Positions 12,543 through 24,899 of a DNA stretch of 64,000 nucleotides are shown piece by piece. The stretch spans positions 119,229 to 183,228 of the forward strand of contig JAURVB010013269.1 of NCBI GenBank assembly GCA_033002965.1. Reading direction: 5' to 3'. The notes beneath the pieces were generated by a model. The model was not told the origin of the DNA. It did not search any database and saw nothing but the letters and a program-made list of their open reading frames with translations. The stretch's first letter is position 1. Each line of letters starts with the position of its first letter. The position numbers were made by a program, and so were the translations under genes. Source of the DNA: Piper betle. Taxonomy: Eukaryota; Streptophyta; Magnoliopsida; Piperales; Piperaceae.

Positions 12543-15500
12543 TGTAAAACCCGCGACTCGAGTCAGCGGTTTTATAGTCGTTAGCCGGTTGGTTCTACCA
12601 TGGTTCGAGTCGGTTCAACTTTTAAAACACGTGCGTAGGCCGAGACTAACCGTGTACATGTGTTATGAGGGTTTATGTATACCTAAGTATTCAATGATAA
12701 CGCCAGGTATGCATCAGCAGACTGAGTTATTAGTAGATATGAGAGTATATATGTAACACCCCAAATCCGGTTCACCCTCGTGAACCGAACCGGCATGTTT
12801 CAGGCCCCGGTTAGGTCGGCTAACCCGAACCTAACTCCTGTGGATCCAATCTCGGCGTCTTAAGATGAAGATACGATCCATCATGAATGAATAAATACGC
12901 AAAATCCTAACATGGTACTACATGAATGACAAGCAATTCAAAATACACACCAATACAATTACGATCAAAATTCTGAAATAAAACAGAAAGGGGTCTCCCC
13001 TAAAAGTGCGATTAGGGTCCACCCTGTGAAAATAATATATACAAGTATATAAGCATATATCAACAATTTCATTACACACAATCTGATATACTATAAGCTC
13101 ATTCTGGAACTTGGGTCCTAACCCATCATACTTTTGCTGCGCTACTCTGATCATTTCATTTCATGTCATTGTCATGCATCAAACATTTAATCATAGTCAT
13201 GTTTATTAAATAACATCATAAACAAAACATTAAACATTCAATCACCCAATATGTGTGTGCACAAGACCTCATTGCTCCTCCGTCCAAGCTGGCTCATCCA
13301 TCTCGTGCTTATCACCTACATATATATAAGAAAAACGTCAGTAACAAGCGTTACTGGTCCGGAAAATAAAATAACTATAACAAACTGGCTATGAGAGCAA
13401 ACTCTCATCTGAAAGGAAACATATACTTCCTCAAGAACACTCTGAAGGGCACTACTGAGGAGCCACTGGGCTGCAGACCCGGTAGCATCCCGAACTTACT
13501 GCTGCTGGTACTGTGCTACTCTCAGCACTTCTTTTTCAGTACTTCTCGTGAAACTTTATCCTAAGCCCTCTCCTTACCTCCATATTTCTCCTGGCCTTGA
13601 GCACGAAGGCCGAGTACTCTCAGGCAGTCGCCTTTAGTACCCTTTGAACCACAAGTCCGGACATGCGCTGTACTAAACAGTACCCGTAAACCTCCACGTT
13701 CTCCGGGTGTGAGGAACTCAAACGCGGAGTTGTCAGGATCCCTCGGGAATGGAACAGTCCGCTGGCACTAATCCAGAGCCCGCTTTGACTGTCACGGCAT
13801 CCTCTGCATGGTACGTGCAGTCGGTTTCTCCATCTCTCGTCTCACTGAAAACTCGATAAAACTATATATATATAGGCCTGGGAAGGGATTCATATAATAG
13901 GCCCGAAGGCAACTTGTGGTGGATCTTGTTTTCGAAATCATCCTCGAGGGATCTCATCCTCGAGGGGTTATTAATCCGGAAATATTCGATTAAATGGCCC
14001 GAGTTAAGTGGGATCCGATAAAACGCCACTTAACCCGCCCTGCAATAATAAAATAAACATACAATGGAAGAGCGTAAAACAAGACGAGTCCTAAACGGAC
14101 CTGGTAGAAGCTCCAAGCGTGTCATCGCGCCTAGGCGGCGAGCTCCTATTCCGTACCTACACATCAAAACTAAATACTAACGCCCGCTAACTAAATGATG
14201 CATCAAACTCAACACAATTAAACACAGAATCATCATCAAAATAACCATCAAATAATTATAAGAGTAAATAATCCTAACTCAACTACTCATACCATATTTT
14301 ATTCTGTTCTTCTAAGTTGCATCGTACTAGTTTAACATGTTCATACACAATTCATCTCATTAGATCACTTCATTCACTAATAATCTCATCATGTAACTTA
14401 TCATTTCATCCCTAATTAGTCATTAATCACATCACACACAATTATCATGCTCAACTCGATCTACCTCATTAAATCACTCCCTATTCATTCTCAATTAATT
14501 GCATCATGCAATCATCACTACACTCATACTCATATGTTTATCATGACAATTATTTAATTCTAGCATGTTATACTAACAATCATAATCAATTTTAAAGAAA
14601 TCAATCGGAGGTAATTATACCTCACGTCGTCGGCAATCGGCGACGGTTAGGGTTCCGTCGCGCGCCTCGGAGCTCGAATTCGGCGCTCCTCGGCGTCCAA
14701 AGCTCGATCGGGCTCCACCGGGTGAGCCCCGCGGAAGATCCGGTGAAGTCCGGCGAATTCTAGAAATTCCGATTTTCCGGCGGTTTTCCGGCAGTTGCTG
14801 GCGGTTTTCCGGCGACTTCCGGTGGTTTTCCGGCAACCATTGCCGGTGGTATCTACTAGCTGGATAGGGGTCATGTAGGGTACCCTCGGAACCGGCTCGA
14901 CGAGCCCGACTCATCTACGAGGTCGACGCGGCCAACGGAGGAGGCGGCTCGCCGGAAAACGGCTAAAACAGAGCGGCGGCGTTGGGTCGCTAAATCCGGC
15001 CGGCCAGGGCGGCGATGCCCTCCGTTCCGGTCGGGGAGGGTCGCTGGGTGGTCGGTGGTGCTGAGGCGACCACTGGATGACGGCTGCGACGGTCGCCGGC
15101 GGCGGGATTGGCGACGGAAACGCAACGCGGCCGCGGCGTCGTGGCGTGGTTTCCTCGCGTCGCGGCGGTCCGATGGGGGCCGGACCTGGTCCGGGCGGCA
15201 GGGCGACGTCGTCGCCGAGCTGGGCGGCGTCGGTCGACGGCCCGGCGGCGCCGACAGCGGCGGCGGTGGCGCGCGAACAGGGGCGGCGCGGGCGAGGGTT
15301 TGGGGAAGAAGAAAGGAAAAAGTCGAGGGTGTGTGTAGTGGCAAACTCGTAAATATTACTTGACTCGTCTCCGACTCGAGTCAAGTATAATAACTAAGTC
15401 GTATTAAATCCTAAAAAAATTCATAAAAATCGGGAAAAATCCCGTAAAATCAAACAAATACCAAACATCGTAATGATATGCTCTAGAACTATCAACCCAC

Positions 15501-18041
15501 CCAAAATGCCCGTAACGCGTCCTAACGCGATAAACGGCCTAAAACTAATTCTACGATCCATTATATATAAAAATAATAATAATAAAAAATGACTGACATA
15601 CTCTCATATATCTGATAACTCATTCTGTTCTGCTGTGTTCATGACGTTATCATCATATACTTGGGTACGCATGACCCTCATAGCTCATACACGCGACCGG
15701 CGTCGGCTCGGTACACGTGTCCTGAAACTGACTCAACTCGAAAAATAACGGTCGACCCGACCGGTTCTGAATATAAAACCCTGACTCGAATCGTGGGTTT
15801 TACAATATAGTTGATGGTTTTTTTTTTTCATTTTGCGACCATAGAATTAGTTTAGGCCGAATAACACATTAGGATGTGTTGGATCGTATTTGAGTGGTTT
15901 ATTAGATATAGAGCATGTCATTGGATGTTGTCGTGTTTATTTTATTTTATGGGATTTTCCCCAAAATTTTGGATTTTTCTAGAATTTATTAGGAGTTAAT
16001 TATTATTCTTAACAAATTTACAAGTTTGCCACTCCCATACTTCTCATCTCCCTCCCCCAAAACCCCGACACTTCTCCTCATTTACCCCATACCCTAGCTG
16101 TCGCCTTGATTGTCGCCACCACCGTCAACGCCACCTCGCCGCAGATTGATGCTACCCATCCCGGCCGTGTTGTCGCTTTGTCGCCTCGACCACATTTGGC
16201 CACCATCCAGTCGTCGCGACGCCAAAAATTGCCTACGATTTCATGGCCATTCCCGACGTAATTTCGCCGCTGTTTGTGCTGGACCATCGCCGCAGTGACG
16301 TCAAAGCCTTTCCCCTCGACCTCCCCTACATTTCCCCCGTACCTAGCACGTCACTGAAGCCTGTCGTGGGTCTAATTGGAGCGACCTATTGCCCCGACCA
16401 AACTCGATGCCATCGTCGGTGGTCATCGCCACCTCAGCTGCCCTTGTCATCGCCACCATTGGGTCGAGCTCGCCGAGACGGTGCTAACCCTTACCCCCGA
16501 TTTGCCCTGCCGGAGCAATCACCAAAAAATGGCCATAACTTGTTGGAAATCACCTAATCTTCTACCGAAGCCCCCTGGTTGAACCCTATCGAACTTCAGA
16601 AACTACAGGGTGCCGACCTGAGCCACAAACAGCGCAAGGTATAATTCATTTTGATGTAATTATTTAAAAGTAATGATTATTGGAACTACATGCTAGGATG
16701 CTAGGATTTAATGATTGACGTGTTAGATATTTTCATGTTAATAAAAATATGAACGTGTGTGATTGTGTGATAAATTAATTAGGTAGACTAAACAATTGAT
16801 GTAATCTAATACAACCTAGAGTAGGTAAACTCATATTGATTATTATTAATGTGTGTTGATTGATGGATGAGTAATGAGAGTGTCATATAGGATATGTATC
16901 CATCATGAGCGGGCGTTAGTATTTAGTTTTGATATGTAGAAACAGAGTAGGAGCTTGCTGCTAGGCGCATGGATATGCTTAAAGCTTCTACCAGGTCCAT
17001 TAGGACATGTTTCTCAGGTTTTATCGCTCCTCTCTATCGGTGATTTGATTTATAGATCATTAGACGTGTCAGGGGATGATTTATCGTACCCCACCTAACA
17101 CGGGTCATTTGATTGATTATTTTTGGAATTAATAACTCTTGAGGATGAGATCCTTCGAGTTTGTTTTTGAAAATAAGATCCACCTCAAGTTGCCTTTGGG
17201 CCTATTATAATAAATGCCTATAAATAGTTTTTATCGTGTTTTTAATGAGACCAGAGGAGATGAATCGACTCGCACATACCACAAGTGGATGTTGTGTTAG
17301 TCAAAACGGACTCTAGATTAGTAAGCAAACTATTCTATTTTCGAGGGATCCTGATAACTTCACGTTTAAGTGCCTTACACTCAGAGGACGTGAAGGTTTA
17401 TGGGTACTATTAAGTACAATGTGTGTATGGACTTATAGTTCAAAGAGTACTACAGGCGCATGTCTAAGAGTCCTCGTCCTACGTGCTTAAGGTCAGGAGT
17501 AATATAGAGGTTCGGAGAGTGGCACAGTACTAGCTAGATCGGGATGTTGTTGAGTCAGCTGCTCAATGGCTCCTCTGTAGTTGCTTTTATGAGAGTTCTT
17601 GAGGAAGATATATAATTGTTTGCTTTCCATGATAATTTGATATTAGTTATTTTCGGACGAGTGACACCCGTTGCTGATGTTTTCTTACTATATATATAAG
17701 TGAGGAAGATGAATGGAATATGCCGACCTTGACGAAGGACTTGTATTACACACACATACCTGGTGCCACGTTGTTTTTTGCATAAGTTGTGATGTGGATT
17801 GAATGATGTTTGTTGATATACATGTTGTGAACATATGCATGAGTTATGAAACTTGTATGTTTTGCTTTAGAAATGTATGGACTCTTTTAGAAATTTTTGT
17901 GGAAAAGTTCTAATGTCCTAGAATAATCTACTAGGGTAAGATGAAAATGAATAAAATATGATGAGCATGAATTGCAGGTGGACGAGACGCTGATTATAAT
18001 ATGAGTTGATGTTTTGAAGCCTATTGTGGTGTAAATTATTG

Positions 18042-18085
<44 letters not shown>

Positions 18086-18412
18086 CTGTGCCATGTTTTA
18101 ATAGGTCGTCCCCTTGTTGCACTTTTAGGGGATATTTTGTCCGTCTTATTCTAGGATTTTGTATGAATTTTGTTGCTATTTTATTTATTTTGGTGTGGCT
18201 ATTATCATGATATTTATGTAGCGTCCTGTTAGGGTTTTGTATTTCATTTAAATATTGCTTGCGCATTAGCAATGTACTCCATCTTGAGATGTCGAGAGAG
18301 TTATATCGTAGCCGTTAGGTTTTAGGTCAACCAAATTAATCAATTACGAGTAGTTCAATCCATTGTCATAATTTTGGTCCGGGTTGAGAGTAAACCGGAT
18401 CGGGGTATTACA
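12543..18412 (+). mobile_element. Solo LTR, copy C, split by a nested solo LTR
   Basis: The left piece (12543-12751) starts TGTAAAACCCGCGACTCGAG; the right piece (15810-18412) ends CGGGGTATTACA. Together they give about 2.81 kb, matching the intact copy at 40969-43807 in order and length. The flanking 5-mers are AAGGG at 12538-12542 and AAGGG at 18413-18417, a perfect target-site duplication. The interruption is copy B (12752-15804, opposite strand). No internal retrotransposon sequence is present. The GC-rich zone (about 16030-16560) yields several overlapping proline- and serine-rich ORFs that are not genes. A (TA)n tract lies at 18045-18080. Confidence 0.92.
12752..15804 (-). mobile_element. 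Solo LTR, copy B, nested inside copy C
   Basis: On the plus strand it starts TGTAACACCCC and ends GGGTTTTACA, so it lies reversed relative to copy C. It is bounded by a perfect 5-bp target duplication, ATATA at 12747-12751 and 15805-15809. Length is 3053 bp. The GC-rich zone (about 14635-15340) includes a short minisatellite of CCGGCGGTTTTCCGG-like units at 14768-14850 and several overlapping 75-157 codon ORFs on both strands, which are by-products of composition. No PBS, polypurine tract or polyprotein is present. Confidence 0.93.
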
Positions 18413-19708
18413 AAGGGGATATATTATTTTTAGTTACGATCAACCTTTCTCTTAGAATGTATAGGAGAGGGAGAGAGTGGAGCGGAGATGATAATCGTAA
18501 GCTCTGGCGGGAGAATATTTTTCTGCTCTCCTGCGTTTCAGTTTTGAGTCTTTGTGGTTGATTTTGTCCCCGCACTAATTTTATAAGTTTTTTAATATTT
18601 ATTAAATTTTAAATTATAATTATTTTAATTTAGTATTCAAAAAATATTAGGCTATCATTCTACCTAAATTATGAATTAAATAATAATAATAATATATTAA
18701 TAATTATACTATCAAATTAAAATTTGTTACTTAACAATATACTTAATTTAAATTTTTACCTTATTTATTTATTTATTTATATTTATTTTTTATTAAGAAA
18801 CTTAGAGTATAATTATAATCAAATTAATTTTTTCAAAATAGGTTTTATTTAGTTATTAAAATTTTTTACTTATTGCAATTTTTTTTATATTTGTATGCAG
18901 GTATATTTTTTGTTAAATATAAATCAATATTCATTATTTTTATTTAAAAATAATATCATAATCATTTTAAAATTAATTTTGTATATTCTTAATCTGCATT
19001 ATTAACGAGTTGCAAATATATTCTATGCATCGCGCAGGTCTTTTAGTAGTTATTTAATTATTGTTTGACTTCAAGTGGGGTTTTTTATTTTTGCTTTTAT
19101 TTTTATATATAGGTTGTGGGTTAATTATTTATCTTATATTTGTTAAATTAGGATGGCTAATTACTTTCGTTTATTGGTCCAAAATTATATATAAAAATAT
19201 TATATGTTGAATGTGGTAAATTTTTCTTTAAATGTCAAATTTTTTTAATGAATATCAAATGTCACTATCCCCATTAACTACGTAATCAGCACACACAAAA
19301 TTATGCTTTGAAAATCTTTTTTACGACTGTAACAAAAAAGTTTAAAATTTTAAAACGTAAACTTTAGAAGGCATGCTCTCAAGTCGCTGAAGGTGGATAG
19401 TAAATATAAATATTGAAATAAGAAAATTCTCCTCACTTTTTTATTCGGATGAAAAAGTTCTCCACGCTTAGTTTTGTTGAAGTCGGGAATAACTTTATGA
19501 GACCCTGGGAAAAATAACCAAATTATAGTGCAATTCAGTATTTACAGTCACATCTTTCCCAATTCAACCCTGTAACACAATAGAATGATTGTATTTTGTG
19601 TATTAACAAATTAGAATGAGCTAATGTTTTATCAGTTTGGCTTTTTATTGCACAACAAATTCCATTTCTGTTATATATGCTTAGTAAGATAGTTCTAACT
19701 TTTAAGTT
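18413..19708. other. AT-rich intergenic DNA
   Basis: Very AT-rich with TTTA/ATTT runs near 18760-18800. No coding-like frame or element ends were found. Confidence 0.5.
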
Positions 19709-19813
19709 TAGGGTTGTTTAAGGTTCGATTAAACTCTACTAATTCTAAATTCAATTAAAAAAACTTGATTTAAAACTTAGCTCGATATCAAATAAACTGA
19801 GTTTAAACATGTA

Positions 19814-19985
19814 TAGGGTTGATAATTGAATGAGTCAGCTCGTGAGCATTTAGCGTACGGCTCGGTTTGACTCAACTCGAACTCGAATCTTACGAGCCGA
19901 GCTTGAGCAAGGTCGTGTTCGACTCGACTAGTAGCTCAACTCGATAAAATAATATAATAATATAGTTTTTATATTATATCTTTTA

Positions 19986-20040
<55 letters not shown>

Positions 20041-20288
20041 AGATATAGTAACAAAGAAATGAGATAGTTGAGATGGTGAGTATTCACCATGACAACCTTA
20101 AGGTTGTGGGTTCAATCCACATTGTTAATATTTTTTTTTTAAGTGAGGTACTTTGACTTGTAATTGAGCCGGTTTCGAGTTCACGATCGAGTTGGTTCGA
20201 ACTCGGAAAAATTGAACAGTTTAAGTGTATTCAATCTCGAGTCGAGTTCGAACATAAGTTAAGCTTGCTTGCTCGATTAGCACCCCTA
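19814..20288 (+). mobile_element. hAT-type MITE (inner), carries a tRNA-like segment
   Basis: Starts TAGGGTTGATAATTG and ends TTAGCACCCCTA. It is flanked by AACATGTA (19806-19813) and AGCATGTA (20289-20296), an 8-bp duplication with one mismatch. It shares sequence over its whole length with the element at 50140-50603, which is in the opposite orientation. A (TA)n tract lies at about 20000-20031. Positions 20065-20118 hold A-box and B-box like motifs (see the separate entry). Confidence 0.85.
20060..20124 (+). other. tRNA-like segment with A box and B box inside the MITE
   Basis: TAGTTGAGATGG at 20065-20076 fits the A-box consensus TRGYNNARNNGG exactly, and GGTTCAATCC at 20109-20118 fits the B box closely. 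The start-to-start distance is 44 bases, as in ordinary tRNA genes. The B box lies in a possible arm with a 5-bp stem (TGTGG/CCACA) and a 7-base loop. There is no full acceptor stem, so this is not a tRNA gene; it may be tRNA-derived. Confidence 0.5.
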
Positions 20289-20686
20289 AGCATGTACATT
20301 CCTAATCCTGGCTCGACTCAAAGTACGATAATTTATATAAAGAATAAGATGTTTGACTATATTTATCTTAAGTGTTTTAACAAATATACTCAAATTATAA
20401 AATATTATTATGTGATAACAATTTAAATAAAAATATGCATAGTTAAATTATCTTTCATTTATAATTGTATCAAAGTTAAAATAATTTAATTATAAATTAA
20501 ATTTTATCAGAATTATACGAAAAAAGTACATCATATCAAATACAAATAAAACTAAATTATAAACTTGACTCGAATTCGAATCGACTCAAATACTTATTAG
20601 CTCGATTTGAACTTAAAATCAAACAAGTCAAGTTCGAGGCGAGCAAAATTATATTCAACTCCCCAATGAGCACCCTACTTTAAGTT

Positions 20687-21697
20687 ATTATAATCTGAAT
20701 CTACACCTCTTGGGCAGTTCACATCATGTCTGTTGAATGAGACCGATTCACAGAGTTTATATTATAACACATCATTACATGCGAGTTGGCGGGTATAGCT
20801 CAAAAATGACGTTGGCCCAAAAAGCCCCGGATCCCAAAATGAGCTGAGAACGGAGCTTTCTTCAAGTTGTGAACGTAATATAATGAAGCGTAAAAAACAC
20901 CAACCTCCGCCAATTGCATTGGCATTTTTTTACATCTATGAGGTACGACTTTTGAGAGGAAAAACATAAGGTCTAAGATACGTTGATAAAAAGTAAAACA
21001 TCTCAAATGCTTTGATTTGTGTTTACTAAAAAAGCATCCACCATCTACGATCTAAGATATGTTAATAAAAAGAGGACTCTTGGATACTAAAGGCAAACAA
21101 GTTTTGAAGGAGAGAGAATCGTTTGAATGCCATGAAACCTATCAGTAAAAGTAATCATATCAGGGGTCAAACAATTTTTATGCACCGGGTATTGCATTCT
21201 TTTCATTTCAGATTTTGCCAAATTCTAATGTTGCTATGAGCAGAAAACGAGAGTATTGACACAACAATCTCCTCGACAATTCAACTCAAAACAAATTGAA
21301 GGTAAAAAAAGAAGGAAAGCAAGGCACTAACACTAATCTAATATATTGTGAACATCTTCAGACAACAAAGTAAGTGACAGCGAGAGCATTCAACAAATGC
21401 TTGATGAAATACAAAACAGTCCAACCAGTTAGTGAGTCACCAAGCCAAGCAATAACAACACAAAATCCCTCCAAATTGAAACCAGGCGTTGTTTCCATTA
21501 GCAAGAAAACATCAATTCTACCGCTAGTTCCAATTACAGGTAAACCACACGACATTCCAACCACCCCTGTTCTTTGCAGCAAACCAAGCTACACATACAA
21601 AAAATCAATTCGTGGAACAGTTTGAAACTAGCACCGTTAACAAATACGACCCTAACTTATCAAGTGGTAGCTAGAGGGATATATACCTTACAATTTC
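20687..21697. other. Intergenic DNA and probable 3' UTR of the glutaredoxin-like gene
   Basis: No independent gene is supported. A diverged direct repeat of about 30 bases (GATCTAAGATATGTTAATAAAAAG type) occurs at 20970-20995 and 21050-21073. The minus-strand stretch 21600-21358 is open but lies just downstream of the glutaredoxin-like stop codon, and an AAG|GTATATA donor and TGTGTAG acceptor suggest a 3' UTR intron, so it is probably untranslated. Confidence 0.4.
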
Positions 21698-22884
21698 TCA
21701 GCAACAGATGGGGCACTGGATCAAACCATTCTCATTGCATTCACCACACTTAGCTGTTTTCTTGCCATTATCGTCCAACACCTTGCAACTCCCATTGCAA
21801 TCCATACACATCACAAACCTCAGCCCTCCACAGCCAATGCACCAGGCTTGAGCAGCAGGAATCCCTTGGAAGAGAGATGATAGTTTACCGCCTTCTTCTA
21901 GCTTAATCATCTCGTCTGCTCCGCCGATCAACCTGCCCTTCACAAACACCATCGGCACCCTCACCGCCTTCTCTCCCATCAACAACTTCAACTCTTCTCT
22001 GAACCCGGAATCCATCGATGTGTCCCTTTCGATGAACTGAACGTCGTATGCTTCGATCAAGGAACGCACGCGGTTGCAGTCCTCGAATGTCTTCCGGATC
22101 CCCTCAATGTGGTTGTGTAGATGACCACCGCATCCTCCCCAGCCGGCGGGCATTTCTTCTCATAGGAATTGAGAAGTGGATCGGAGCCTTTGAGCTTTTT
22201 GGCTCTGAATATTGGCGAGATGATCATCTTGATCTGCTCCTTTTGCTCCTTTTCGATCGAGAGCTCCTTCTCGAACGATTCGACGAGCTCCGGGTCGAAG
22301 AAAGGGCTCAAGTTCATGGTGGAATTGGTGGACAAGCAGGACTGCTTGGCGGCCGCATTCAAGCTCCTCTTTGATCGAGCCTTAAGTAGTGGAGAAGGTG
22401 AAGCTGCTTGCAGATTCTCTAGAGGGGTGAAGGGTGGCAGCACTGCTCTCCCCCACTCCTCTTCGACCCCACCACCAACATTCGCCTTGTTCTCCTTCCC
22501 CCAAGACCAAGACTTCTTCCTCTGCTTCTTCGCTGATTTATTCTGATTCGAAGCCTTCAAACTGCTTTTCGGATCAATAAACTTGTCAATCTTCTGAGGC
22601 GAAGGATGGCAGGGCACTTCGTCGTGCAGGTCATGCATCAGCTCCCAGGTGTTGATGACCTCCGGCTCGTTCAAGCCCCTCTTGTAAGAAATGGGAGAAG
22701 AAACCGACATCCGAAGACCGTCAAGGGAGACGACGGGCTTCTGCTCTCTGTCGAGGTTGAGGACGCCATAGGTGGAGGAGGTGAGAGAGACGATGTGGTT
22801 GGGGGGATCGACATGGTCGGCAGCGGCAGCGAATCTTTCACGTTCGAGATCGGATTTGGCGAGTTTGGAAGAGACGCAGCCCAT
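21698..22884 (-). CDS. Glutaredoxin-like protein with four-CxxC C-terminus (At5g39865/At3g28850 type)
   Basis: One-exon plant gene of about 395 residues once a frameshift is allowed for, the usual family length. Order: MGCVSSKLAKSD at the N-terminus, where Gly2 and Cys3 suggest N-myristoylation and palmitoylation; a long basic and serine-rich region; a glutaredoxin-like fold starting at DAVVIYTTTLRG and IRKTFEDCNRVRSLIEAY; the PMVFVKGRLIGGADEM block (the cis-Pro and glutathione-binding side); then a cysteine-rich tail with CIGC, CMDC, CGEC and CPIC pairs that could bind zinc. The usual CPYC active site is absent, as in this plant subgroup, so redox activity is uncertain. The frame breaks at 22100-22103 (CCCC on the plus strand), where one base seems to be missing between TLRG and IRK. 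The rest is intact, so a sequence error is more likely than a pseudogene. Confidence 0.87.
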
Positions 22885-24600
22885 CTATATCTGCTTCGGA
22901 TCCAACTTCGCCGCAGCTGATAATTTGTAGGAGGATTTTGATGGTGACAAGGATCTATCTCAAGTGTGGGAGACGGGAAAAGAGAAAGCAGTTTGGTGGT
23001 GGGCGAGTTTGAATCTGAAAACGGTCGTTTTCGCCAACGGTCGAAAAATGCTCTCTTTTTTTAATTATATTTAATTTTAAGATCGGTTAAAATTAATTAA
23101 ATCATTTAAATCATCACTTAACCCTCCTCACTTAATAAAAAATATCATTTAATCACCTTCAAAATTAATACCGTTAGGACAAATATCATTAAGCGATGAT
23201 AATGCAAGTTTTCAATCTGTGTCACACAAAACAATAAAATTAATTAATATATAAAATAAAATAATATTATAAAATAAATATAGTTATCAAGGTTATTTTT
23301 TTAGTTGGAATACATCTTTGTCCATTCACCTTACTAGTCTCATGCATAGTAAGTACTGTAGCCTTAATCATTGCTACTAATAAAATCAGACTAGGAACCA
23401 AAAACCATATGTGAGGGGAAATGTTATTATCAATGTCATTTTTTAAAGTGATGGTAATGCAAGCTTTCAATCGGTTAGTGTGTCATATAAAAAATTAAAA
23501 TTAATTAAAATATAAAATAAAATAATATTATAAAATAAAATATAGCCATCACGATCATTTTTTTACTTGTATGTGAGACAAAATATTATTATTCTTTTCA
23601 CAAATAGGATAAATATTAGACTTGTAGTAAGAAAATAAATAAAATAAAATATTTTATTATTTACGGCAATTTTTTATTTAAAATAAATATTTTTACTTAA
23701 TTTTAATTAATTGATTTTGTGATGTGACACTTCTACATCACCTATTGTTTCAAATATGTCGTGTCATTATTTAATTATATTTGTATAAAATAATCAATTT
23801 TGAGGGTGGTTAATTTATAGTTTTTAAAAAGGAGGCTAAGTGTGAGTTGACTTTTACTAAAGGGCTAAATGATTATTTAACTAATTCCATAGGGCTAAGT
23901 GATATTTGCTCTATTTTTAAATAAAAATAATGAATACTATTTGACTTTAATAATATATATATATATATAGAAGATAATAGTTGTAAACAAATATTAAAAG
24001 TAATTTTAATTTTATGTATAAAAAATAATAATCTCAATTGAGTAAGTATTTATAAGTAAAAATCTTTTAATTTGCATAAAATTTTGATAATTAAATGGAT
24101 TTTTTTAAAGATTTTAAATTTGGATATATCGTACTCTAAGTTTTCTTAATGTAAATAATAATAAATAAATAAATAAATAAATGGAAATCTTAAATTATAC
24201 AAAAACTATAAATTAAGTATGTATTACTAAGTGACAAGACAAGCTTTAAATCAAGAAATATGATTATAATAAATATGTTAAAATTTATTATTATTTTTAT
24301 AATTTCTAATTAGTGGAGTTATACTCTAATATTCTCTAATAAATATAGTAATAGTAATAATAATAATAGTAATAATAATAATAATAATTAAAAATCTAAT
24401 AAATAGAGCTATAAAATTCTCGTGGAGCAAGAATCTACCTTAACGTAAGAAAGGTTAAAACTCGATATCGGCAAAAAGGCAATCATTATTTTAATATAAG
24501 GCATTTGAGGGTTTGAAGTAAAAATTATATATTTTTTAAAATCCTAATTTTGGCAAAATTATATTCTAAGCTTTTATAATAATATTAAATTAAATAAGTG
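22885..24600. other. Gene 5' region, then AT-rich repeats
   Basis: 22885-23030 is the likely 5' leader and promoter of the minus-strand glutaredoxin-like gene. Beyond that the DNA is AT-rich. A diverged direct repeat of about 110 bp is seen at 23195-23305 and 23447-23565 (both contain TAATGCAAG followed by TTTCAATC, and later AAAATAAAATAATATTATAA). (TA)n at 23950-23969 and (TAA)n at 24346-24390. Confidence 0.5.
24346..24390. repeat. (TAA)n microsatellite, imperfect
   Basis: Runs of TAA and TAG trinucleotides. Confidence 0.85.
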
Positions 24601-24899
24601 TTAATGAGCCCGAAAGTTTCAAACACGATGAAAAAAACTGACCTTGGCCGGATTTGGCCGTAGAGCCCCAAACTGGCTCATGGGGGGCTAGATTCCGCTT
24701 GCATGCGAAAATAATCCTTTTCTTCAAAGATTTTACCCTTAAATTCCAAAATAGAAACAAGAATAATCCTTTGAGGGTAAGTGGGCGTTTGTTGACCCCA
24801 AAATATTGATTGATCTTCGTAATTTAAGTGTCGGATCAAAAGAAGAGGATGCTATGTACTTCATGGAAACAGCCGGGAGATAAATGTGACGTCCAATTC

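Larger units (their letters stand above)
19709..20678 (+). mobile_element. hAT-type MITE (outer), split by an inner MITE
   Basis: Starts TAGGGTTGTTTAAGG and ends GAGCACCCTAC, giving imperfect TAGGG/CCCTA terminal inverted repeats with the 'GGCTCGAGTCGA'-type subterminal sequence common in plant MITEs. The flanking octamers are TTTAAGTT at 19701-19708 and TTTAAGTT at 20679-20686, a perfect 8-bp target duplication as hAT transposases make. Without the inner element the outer one is about 490 bp. It has no coding capacity. Confidence 0.82.

Noticed and set aside
14615..15384. Several 75-157 codon ORFs on both strands within LTR copy B
   Set aside because: Same GC-rich composition effect inside a solo LTR.
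20101..20124. A real tRNA gene
   Set aside because: A and B boxes are present but there is no acceptor stem or anticodon arm, and the segment lies inside a MITE.
21358..21582. Minus-strand 74-codon hydrophobic ORF
   Set aside because: Lies directly after the glutaredoxin-like stop and is best explained as its 3' UTR; no family match.
22048..22546. Plus-strand ORFs of 108 and 125 codons
   Set aside because: Antisense shadows of the glutaredoxin-like gene.
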